NCBI GenBank assembly: GCA_964625275.1
Contig: CAZVBH010000076.1
Span: 1 to 11,248 of the forward strand
Reading direction: 5' to 3'
DNA length: 11,248 bases
Origin: UBA3775 sp964625275
GTDB lineage: Bacteria; Bacillota; Clostridia; Lachnospirales; Lachnospiraceae
Under the pieces are notes generated by a model, which was not told where the DNA came from, made no database searches, and saw only the letters and a program-made list of their open reading frames with translations. Each line of letters begins with the position of its first letter. Within the stretch, counting starts at the first letter, position 1. The translations under genes were made by a program, and so were the position numbers. This document shows positions 6,536 through 11,248 of this stretch, piece after piece.

Positions 6536-7180
6536 ATGTATTCTACGATATTTTTTGATTTAGATGGAACGCTTACCGATTCTGAAGAAGGAATTACAAA
6601 GTCAGTTCAATATGGTCTTAAGAAAATGGGAGTGACAGATTGTGATGATTTATCTGCTCTAAGACATTTTATTGGACCTCCACTTTCAGAATCCTTTAAG
6701 GAATTTTTTGAAGGTGAAGATATTAAAAGAGCCATTGCATTTTATCGCGAGCGCTATTCTACCATCGGCTGGAAAGAAAATCGTCTTTATGATGGAATTA
6801 AAGATATGCTTAAGAAAATTAAGGAAAGTGGCAGGAAAATTTACATGGCTACCTCGAAGCCTGAGATATTTGCTAAAGATATTGCGGAGCTTTTTGAAAT
6901 TTCAGAATATTTTGACGGTATCTGTGGGGCAACAACTGACGGAGTACGAAATACCAAAGAGGATGTAGTAAAATATGCCATTGAGGTATGTGGCGAAACT
7001 AACCCTGATAATATTCTTATGGTTGGCGACCGTCATCATGATGTTGATGGAGCCGGTGAGTTTGGAATCAAAACTCTCGGTGTAACCTATGGCTTTGGAA
7101 CACGCGAAGAGCTTCTCGGCTGTGGTGCAATAGCTGTAGTGGATACACCTGATGAAGTAGTTAAATTTATAATAAAATAA
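6536..7180 (+). CDS. HAD-superfamily phosphatase (phosphoglycolate phosphatase-like)
   Basis: This 214-residue soluble hydrolase has all four HAD motifs: D8-D10 in FFDLDGTLTDS, T106 in MATSK, K141 in NTKEDVV, and GDRHHD (164-169) with the acidic pair D165/D169. A helical C1 cap lies between motifs I and II, with the FIGPPLSESF segment (45-54) found in the Gph/5'-nucleotidase-like subgroup common in Clostridia. The family dephosphorylates small phosphate esters; the exact substrate is not predictable. Its AAGGAG SD begins on the last base of the metF stop codon, and the two genes are 10 bp apart, so it is co-transcribed with metF. A role linked to one-carbon metabolism is possible but unsupported. 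Confidence 0.9.
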   Translation: MYSTIFFDLDGTLTDSEEGITKSVQYGLKKMGVTDCDDLSALRHFIGPPLSESFKEFFEGEDIKRAIAFYRERYSTIGWKENRLYDGIKDMLKKIKESGRKIYMATSKPEIFAKDIAELFEISEYFDGICGATTDGVRNTKEDVVKYAIEVCGETNPDNILMVGDRHHDVDGAGEFGIKTLGVTYGFGTREELLGCGAIAVVDTPDEVVKFIIK

Positions 7181-7184
7181 AATT

Positions 7185-7221
7185 TAAAGGGTGGAAGAAC
7201 TTATTGTTTTTCCACCCTTTA
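7185..7221. terminator. Hairpin terminator between convergent operons
   Basis: TAAAGGGTGGAA (7185-7196) pairs perfectly with TTCCACCCTTTA (7210-7221) around a 13-nt loop. It lies just after the HAD stop and just after the stop of the minus-strand ATPase gene. On the minus strand it is followed by a T-rich run (AAATTTTATTTTA), the better terminator. On the plus strand the following bases are only weakly T-rich. Confidence 0.75.
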
Positions 7222-7238
7222 TGTATGCAAATATTATC

Positions 7239-8210
7239 CTAGTCTAATAATATGTACTCTGGTATTACTTTCAAGATTTTATTCTTATTATTATCAATTT
7301 TGTATGCATCATTAAGCTTGCTTTTCATGTAATTTAAATATGTATCCTTTGTTTTTCTAATCAACAGCGCCGAAAAATAGCGTTCCCAGCTTATGTACTC
7401 CTGACTTTCTATAAAATCACTTGGTTCTTCTAGAATAGTTTTAATCTCATTATCTTTTATAATTCCTGATTCCAGGATTAACCATTCAAAAGATTCTGGC
7501 AAATAAACCACTTTTTCAACTGTAGAATCAATTGTTTTCATAACTCTTTCTATTTCTGAACCAAATGCTGCACCATCTGCAATTACTAAAACCTTTTTAT
7601 TGTTATCATATTTTTTGAGAACTTTATAAATATTAGATTTGCCTTCTGCGCTAACCGTTTCTCGATTTTTACCTATGTTTAAGTTATTAAAAAATTCATA
7701 TCCGGAATTAGAATCTTCAACTATAATGACATCAGGAGTAAACTGAAGCGGGTAAGTAAAATTCCCATATATACGATATAATTCTTGATATACTTGCTGC
7801 AATGCTCCATATTTACCAGAGTTTTTAATGCCATATATTTCTTCAACACTATATGGAAGATTTGGTAAGCTTTCTCTGGTAACTATAACATAATAGTTAT
7901 CCGATTCTTTTACCGCTGTCGAAAATTCAGTTGTAGTAATAAATGAATTTCCCTCATCAATAAATACTATTGAGTCATGAATATCTTCAAGTAAAAGTTT
8001 CCAACGTCGCCCTTCCACTACAACACAGTTTTTATCACATTGTAGTTCAATGCCACTTTGATTTCCATTTTCATAATACTCTCGTACCATATCAACTAAT
8101 GTAGTTTTCCCAGTTGCACTATTTCCTTTAATAATTGTAATATTGCGCCTAATCTCAAACTTATATCGGAGGATATTATTCCCAATTATAACTAAATGTT
8201 TACCCTTCAT
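7239..8210 (-). CDS. Small P-loop ATPase with TOPRIM-like second half, function unknown
   Basis: This is a 323-residue protein I cannot name. Residues 1-150 form a P-loop domain with Walker A GNSATGKTT (29-37), Walker B IVFIDE (81-86) and a following YYVIVTRE strand (106-113). Only about 45 residues separate Walker A and B and no ABC signature is visible, so it is not an ABC or OLD-type ATPase. Residues 160-245 resemble a TOPRIM fold: VIIVED (161-166) with Glu165, GKSNIYKVLKK (190-200), then VLVIADGAAFG (207-217). The usual DxD is reduced to a single Asp212. The C-terminal third has no recognisable motif. There are no membrane helices. SD AGGAG (8216-8220) overlaps the stop of the upstream DUF4869-like gene, 9 bp away, so the two form a translationally close pair. 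A nucleotide-driven accessory or defence role is a guess only. Confidence 0.8.
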   Translation of the reverse strand: MKGKHLVIIGNNILRYKFEIRRNITIIKGNSATGKTTLVDMVREYYENGNQSGIELQCDKNCVVVEGRRWKLLLEDIHDSIVFIDEGNSFITTTEFSTAVKESDNYYVIVTRESLPNLPYSVEEIYGIKNSGKYGALQQVYQELYRIYGNFTYPLQFTPDVIIVEDSNSGYEFFNNLNIGKNRETVSAEGKSNIYKVLKKYDNNKKVLVIADGAAFGSEIERVMKTIDSTVEKVVYLPESFEWLILESGIIKDNEIKTILEEPSDFIESQEYISWERYFSALLIRKTKDTYLNYMKSKLNDAYKIDNNKNKILKVIPEYILLD

Positions 8211-8219
8211 TTTTGCTCC

Positions 8220-8657
8220 TTATACAAAATCGCTTGCAGCATAGACAAATTCTTTCATGTTCTTTACAATTTGCTTACTATTTATTATCTCCATTTCAAA
8301 ATCTTCTTTACCAAAATCCATGAGATGTCGTAAATTTACTGTGATATTTCTTTTTCTTCCCATTTCAAGCAGCCACTTAGCACAATTATCGCCACATGTG
8401 GATACATTGAAAATTTTACCAGGCTCTTTATTAATTAAAATGAGTGTCTTAACTCCACCCGATAACTCTCTTGGAGAAATTGGTCCAAGAATAGGACTTT
8501 CTATCAAGTGCGGACCTATCACTATTGACTTGTCTACATCTTTTATCATCTCAACCGACAATTTATCCGTTATCCACTCTGGCTGATATGTGTTTTTGAA
8601 ATAAACGGATGTATTGTAAATAGCTTCTTCGCAATCTCCCAAAATTATTTTTAACAT
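8220..8657 (-). CDS. DUF4869-like protein, function unknown
   Basis: This is a 145-residue, soluble, single-domain protein with no signal peptide or membrane helix. It resembles what I remember of the DUF4869 family: start MLKIILGDCEEAIYNTSVYFKNTY, then SPILGPISPRELSGGVKTLILI (54-75), FNVSTCGDNCAKWLL (83-97) with Cys88 and Cys92, and NLRHLMDFG (108-116). The best-conserved-looking segment is CGDNC, where two cysteines, Asp90 and Asn91 could form a site, but no activity is known to me. The start at 8657 has AAGGAG (8664-8669) six bases upstream. It is the first gene of a two-gene cassette with the ATPase, behind its own promoter. The name rests on recall of the family pattern and needs a profile search. 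Confidence 0.7.
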   Translation of the reverse strand: MLKIILGDCEEAIYNTSVYFKNTYQPEWITDKLSVEMIKDVDKSIVIGPHLIESPILGPISPRELSGGVKTLILINKEPGKIFNVSTCGDNCAKWLLEMGRKRNITVNLRHLMDFGKEDFEMEIINSKQIVKNMKEFVYAASDFV

Positions 8658-8691
8658 TGCGTGCTCCTTCTATTAAACAAATATATTATTA

Positions 8692-8750
8692 AGATAAATT
8701 CTAATCTTATCTGAAAAATCTTCACCAATTAATGCCAAGCAGAGATTTTT
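8692..8750 (-). repeat. Two inverted repeats in the leader of the DUF4869/ATPase cassette
   Basis: In the leader of about 97 nt, AAAAATCT and AGATTTTT (8743-8750 with 8714-8721) form a perfect 8-bp stem with a 21-nt loop. Next, AGATAA and TTATCT (8707-8712 with 8692-8697) form a 6-bp stem with a 9-nt loop. Neither is followed by a terminator-type U-run. A regulatory function is unproven, and AT-rich DNA yields such pairs by chance. Confidence 0.35.
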
Positions 8751-8760
8751 ATTGAATACT

Positions 8761-8789
8761 ATTATACATAAATTCAGTAAGTTACTCAA
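8761..8789 (-). promoter_or_regulatory. Sigma-A promoter of the DUF4869/ATPase cassette
   Basis: On the minus strand, TTGAGT (8784-8789) and consensus TATAAT (8761-8766) have a 17-bp spacer. The predicted start near 8755 gives an untranslated leader of about 97 nt, unusually long compared with the other genes here. Confidence 0.75.
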
Positions 8790-8807
8790 TTAATTTTTGA
8801 TTTTTCA

Positions 8808-8836
8808 TTGCATAAAAATTAATTTTATGCTAAAAT
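8808..8836 (+). promoter_or_regulatory. Extended -10 promoter of queT with a palindrome in the spacer
   Basis: TTGCAT (8808-8813) and TAAAAT (8831-8836) are 17 bp apart, with an upstream TGC giving an extended -10. The start is predicted near 8843, immediately at the riboswitch. A perfect 8-bp inverted repeat (GCATAAAA 8810-8817, TTTTATGC 8823-8830) fills the space between the two boxes, the position of a repressor operator. Confidence 0.7.
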
Positions 8837-8843
8837 GACTCTC

Positions 8844-8885
8844 CGAGTGTTCGTAACCATCCACTCGTAAAACAAAACTAAGGAG
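8844..8885 (+). ncRNA. preQ1-I type riboswitch
   Basis: Stem P1 is CGAGTG (8844-8849) with CACTCG (8862-8867). The loop TTCGTAACCATC (8850-8861) and the A-rich tail TAAAACAAAACTAAGGAG (8868-8885) match the small H-type pseudoknot of preQ1 class I aptamers, in which the tail docks in P1 and its end pairs with the loop cytosines. The tail ends in the AGGAG SD of queT, six bases before the ATG. Ligand binding should therefore hide the SD and reduce translation. The downstream queuosine-precursor transporter is the expected target. The class is recognised by motif, not by a covariance search. Confidence 0.88.
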
Positions 8886-8891
8886 TAAAAA

Positions 8892-9398
8892 ATGAATAAG
8901 AAAACACTTTTTATCACTCAGGCAGCCATCATTGCTGCTCTTTATGTCGTTCTGACATATTTTATCGCCGCTTTTAATTTAGCCAGCGGTGCAATTCAGT
9001 TTAGAATTTCCGAAGCATTAACAATTTTGCCAATTTTTACACCTGCTGCTATTCCAGGTCTATTTGTTGGATGTCTCATCAGTAATACAATTACAGGTTG
9101 TGTAGTTACTGATATTATTTTTGGCTCTCTTGCTACACTTATTGGTGCAATCGGTACTTATATGTTACGTAAGCTTCCTTACCTTGCTCCATTACCACCA
9201 ATTATTGCAAACGCATTTATAGTTCCATTTGTACTTCAGTACGCTTATGGCATCGGTGATGCTTATTGGTATCTGGTATTAACAGTTGGTGCAGGCGAAA
9301 TACTTTCATGTTATGTACTTGGAATCATCCTTTATCATGCACTAAAGGGAGTAAGAAAGATTTTTAGCATTTCAGGAGAAGCTGAAGTTTCAGCATAG
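8892..9398 (+). CDS. queT: QueT-family queuosine precursor transporter (ECF substrate-binding component)
   Basis: This is a 168-residue integral membrane protein with about five to six hydrophobic segments (near 7-28, 42-66, 70-90, 103-118 and 123-150). It carries the QueT signature QFRISEALTILPIFTPAAIPGL (36-57), and its length is typical. QueT proteins are thought to be the S component of an energy-coupling-factor importer for queuosine precursors such as preQ1, needed where cells salvage rather than make them. The ECF energising module is not in the window and is likely shared and encoded elsewhere. The preQ1-type riboswitch right upstream strongly supports the substrate assignment. The start at 8892 is set by AGGAG at 8881-8885. 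It is monocistronic, bounded by its own promoter and terminator. Confidence 0.93.
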   Translation: MNKKTLFITQAAIIAALYVVLTYFIAAFNLASGAIQFRISEALTILPIFTPAAIPGLFVGCLISNTITGCVVTDIIFGSLATLIGAIGTYMLRKLPYLAPLPPIIANAFIVPFVLQYAYGIGDAYWYLVLTVGAGEILSCYVLGIILYHALKGVRKIFSISGEAEVSA

Positions 9399-9427
9399 AA
9401 AATCATATTTAAAATTTTTAACTTAAG

Positions 9428-9452
9428 CGCCGGCAATTTTGTCGGCGTTTTT
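9428..9452 (+). terminator. Intrinsic terminator of queT
   Basis: CGCCGGCA (9428-9435) pairs with TGTCGGCG (9440-9447) around a 4-nt loop, with one G-U pair, and is followed by TTTTT (9448-9452). It lies 30 bp after the queT stop. Confidence 0.9.
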
Positions 9453-9485
9453 ATTTCCATATATAAACATACAGGCATAAAGTTA

Positions 9486-9514
9486 TTGAAATACATTTTT
9501 TTATATGCTAAAAT
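9486..9514 (+). promoter_or_regulatory. Extended -10 promoter of cca
   Basis: TTGAAA (9486-9491), a 17-bp spacer, and TAAAAT (9509-9514) preceded by TGC. The TATGCTAAAAT block is identical to that in the queT promoter. The start is predicted near 9521, giving a leader of about 70 nt. Confidence 0.75.
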
Positions 9515-9530
9515 TTTAAGTTGAGATTAT

Positions 9531-9569
9531 GTGAATTTCATTAACTAATCTTTAATCAATGAAATTTAC
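9531..9569 (+). repeat. Leader hairpin ahead of cca
   Basis: GTGAATTTCATT (9531-9542) pairs with AATGAAATTTAC (9558-9569) over 12 bp, with one G-U pair, around a 15-nt loop. It lies wholly between the predicted transcription start and the SD (GAGGA, 9584-9588), with no U-run after it. It may stabilise the mRNA or act in regulation; no known RNA class is recognised. Confidence 0.55.
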
Positions 9570-9592
9570 AAGTACCAAATAGCGAGGAAATT

Positions 9593-11050
9593 ATGAGAAT
9601 AGAACTTCCGGAAAAGGTTAAATTTATTATTGATACACTTGAGAGTGGTGGCTTTGAGGCCTTTGCCGTTGGTGGCTGTGTACGTGATAGCATTTTAAAT
9701 AAACAGCCTAAGGATTGGGATATCACTACTAATGCTTCGCCAGAAGAGGTTAAGTCTTTTTTTAAGCGAACAATAGATACCGGCATTGAGCATGGAACAG
9801 TTACAGTAATGCTTGATAAAGAAGGCTTTGAGGTGACAACCTACAGAATTGATGGCAAATATGAGGATAATCGTCATCCAAGTGAAGTTATCTTTACCAG
9901 AAATTTAAAAGATGACCTTTTACGCAGAGATTTTACAATAAATGCAATGGCATACAATGATTCAGTTGGTCTTGTTGACCTATTTGGTGGCATCGATGAT
10001 TTAGAGAAGGGTTTAATCAAGGCTGTTGGCGATCCAATACAGAGATTTTCTGAGGATGCACTTCGTATCATGCGAGGTGTAAGATTTGCAGCTGTTCTTG
10101 GCTTTGAAATAGAAGCTAATACCTTTGATGCCATGAAGGTACTGGCTCATAAGCTTGCCTCAATCAGTGCAGAGCGCGTGAGGGAGGAGCTACTTAAGCT
10201 GATTATGGGAAAGTACCCTGAGAAGCTTCACCTCGCCTATGAGGCTGGTATAACCAAGGTGGTTTTTCCTGAATGGGACGAGATGGAGAAAACTAAGCAG
10301 GAAAATCGTCATCATGTTTATGATTGTGCAGAACATACAATAGTTGCCTTAAAGGCTGCCATACGGCTACTTGGAATCTTCGATTTTAATGATTTACCTG
10401 AATCTGCTCTTTTAAATGATACTTACAAAGAAAATCTTAATTTCATTTGTAGAAAGCCGGAGCTGGAAATTGAAAAGGTCAATCAGGTTATTTGCTTTGC
10501 TACCCTTCTTCATGATATTGCAAAGCCTTCCACTAAGACTTTCTCTGAAGATGGTGAAGCACATTTTTACGGTCATCAGCAAAAATCTTCAGAAATGGCA
10601 GTACAAATCATGCAAAGGCTTAAATTTGATAATGATTCAATTAAAGCTGTTAAGCTGTTAATCGAGCATCATGATGACAGATATAAGCTCAATTGGAAGA
10701 AGGGAACTTCTTCTGCAAGGCGTGTATGCAATCAGATAGGCCTTGAGCTTGCATCACAGCTTATGATACTCCAGGCTGCCGATACACTTGCACAATCACC
10801 CGACTATTATGAGGAAAATTTTATTTCTATGATTAGAATGCGTTCTATGCTTGATGAAATTGTCCAGGATAATGAATGCTTTAGTCTTAAAGATTTGGCG
10901 ATTAATGGCAAGGATTTAATCGGAATGGGAGTAAAATCCGGGCCTGAAATCGGACGCATCCTTAAAGAACTTTTAAATAGAGTAATTGAACAGCCTGAGC
11001 TTAATGAAAAAGAAGCTCTACGAGAGCTTGCTGAGGAATTAATCAACTGA
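9593..11050 (+). CDS. cca: CCA tRNA nucleotidyltransferase with HD domain
   Basis: This 485-residue class II nucleotidyltransferase adds or repairs the 3' CCA of tRNAs in the cytoplasm. The catalytic head shows FAVGGCVRD (24-32) with the metal-binding DWD (41-43), RRDFTINAMA (111-120), and EDALRIMRGVRFAAVLGF (154-171) for nucleotide selection. A VDLFGGIDDLEKG segment (128-140) lies between. A neck region is followed by an HD phosphohydrolase-like domain: HHVYDCAEHT (240-249), LLHDIAKP (305-312) with H307-D308, IEHHDDR (357-363) and AADT (395-398). The poly(A) polymerase relatives share the head, but the HD domain and genome context favour a CCA-adding enzyme. The ATG at 9593 has GAGGA six bases upstream. 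It stands alone between its own promoter and a strong terminator. Confidence 0.92.
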   Translation: MRIELPEKVKFIIDTLESGGFEAFAVGGCVRDSILNKQPKDWDITTNASPEEVKSFFKRTIDTGIEHGTVTVMLDKEGFEVTTYRIDGKYEDNRHPSEVIFTRNLKDDLLRRDFTINAMAYNDSVGLVDLFGGIDDLEKGLIKAVGDPIQRFSEDALRIMRGVRFAAVLGFEIEANTFDAMKVLAHKLASISAERVREELLKLIMGKYPEKLHLAYEAGITKVVFPEWDEMEKTKQENRHHVYDCAEHTIVALKAAIRLLGIFDFNDLPESALLNDTYKENLNFICRKPELEIEKVNQVICFATLLHDIAKPSTKTFSEDGEAHFYGHQQKSSEMAVQIMQRLKFDNDSIKAVKLLIEHHDDRYKLNWKKGTSSARRVCNQIGLELASQLMILQAADTLAQSPDYYEENFISMIRMRSMLDEIVQDNECFSLKDLAINGKDLIGMGVKSGPEIGRILKELLNRVIEQPELNEKEALRELAEELIN

Positions 11051-11065
11051 TTTTTATTCTTCGTT

Positions 11066-11097
11066 AAAAAGCCTCCGCATTAAGCGGAGGCTTTTTT
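11066..11097. terminator. Bidirectional intrinsic terminator
   Basis: GCCTCCGC (11071-11078) pairs with GCGGAGGC (11084-11091) around a 5-nt loop. It is flanked by AAAAA on the left and TTTTTT on the right, so a T-run follows the stem on both strands. It ends cca on the plus strand and the partial gene at 11112 on the minus strand. Confidence 0.93.
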
Positions 11098-11111
11098 AGT
11101 GGCTTCTTATC

Positions 11112-11248
11112 TCAGCTAGTTTGGACTGCCATTTGTTTTCTTCTTTTAGCTGCCTTTTTTCCTATTTCTTCATCAGGAATTTCAATTACATAGCTTTGAT
11201 ATCCGTTAATTACCTTTGTACCTTTAAGTTCAGTCTGTCTAGGATGAT
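11112..11248 (-). CDS. C-terminal end of an unrecognised protein (partial)
   Basis: The last 44 codons of a minus-strand gene enter from the right edge and end in TGA at 11112-11114. The reading includes GTKVINGYQSYVIEIPDEE and ends in a strongly basic tail, KKAAKRRKQMAVQTS. It is the only minus frame open across the whole interval, and its stop lies directly ahead of the bidirectional terminator, which supports a real gene end. No family is recognised. The acidic IPDEE followed by a Lys/Arg cluster could be a nucleic-acid or membrane contact, but that is speculation. Confidence 0.55.
   Translation of the reverse strand, partial: HPRQTELKGTKVINGYQSYVIEIPDEEIGKKAAKRRKQMAVQTS

Noticed and set aside
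7239..8210. OLD-family nuclease
   Set aside because: Walker A and B are only about 45 residues apart, no ABC signature is visible and the TOPRIM DxD is incomplete, so the name is not justified.
1..11248. CRISPR array, insertion sequence, tRNA or rRNA gene
   Set aside because: No regularly spaced repeats, transposase motifs, element ends or tRNA cloverleaf patterns were seen on either strand.

Overview
This is a low-GC Firmicutes (Clostridia) window. Its best fit is a Lachnospiraceae-type gut or rumen anaerobe. The grounds are AT-rich spacers, strong AGGAG-type Shine-Dalgarno (SD) sites, clear sigma-A promoters with 17-bp spacers, a bifunctional YitJ-type homocysteine methyltransferase/MTHFR, a glutamate 5-kinase without a PUA domain, and a QueT transporter. 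Genus is not resolvable by eye. Both window edges cut a minus-strand gene.

Layout, left to right. (1) 1-358, minus: the N-terminal 119 codons of a winged-helix protein resembling AbiEi-type antitoxin/regulators. It has a clear promoter and, upstream, two copies of a dyad site that look like operators. (2) 359-710: a gene-free, AT-rich spacer. (3) 711-5473, minus: five genes in transcription order proB, proC, yitJ-like, an EamA/DMT transporter and a PaaI-type thioesterase. proB-proC-yitJ are packed tightly behind one promoter. The last two genes follow a 112-bp gap with no convincing terminator. (4) 5662-7180, plus and divergent: metF and a HAD phosphatase. (5) 7239-8657, minus: a two-gene cassette of a DUF4869-like protein and a small P-loop ATPase with a TOPRIM-like second half. 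It has its own promoter and a structured leader. (6) 8844-9398, plus: a preQ1-I type riboswitch directly on queT, then a terminator. (7) 9593-11050, plus: the CCA tRNA nucleotidyltransferase gene with a hairpin leader, then a bidirectional terminator. (8) 11112-11248, minus: the C-terminal end of an unrecognised protein.

How it fits together. proB and proC are the first and last steps of proline synthesis (proA is not here). The yitJ-like gene and metF both concern methyl-tetrahydrofolate and methionine and face away from each other across a 188-bp divergent promoter region. The window therefore holds two MTHFR domains of different sequence type. queT and cca are unrelated tRNA-associated housekeeping genes that share an almost identical extended -10.

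The least understood parts are the DUF4869/ATPase cassette, the paired dyad sites ahead of the AbiEi-like gene, and the leader hairpin of cca. None can be called a new system from sequence alone, but the cassette is the best candidate for accessory biology.
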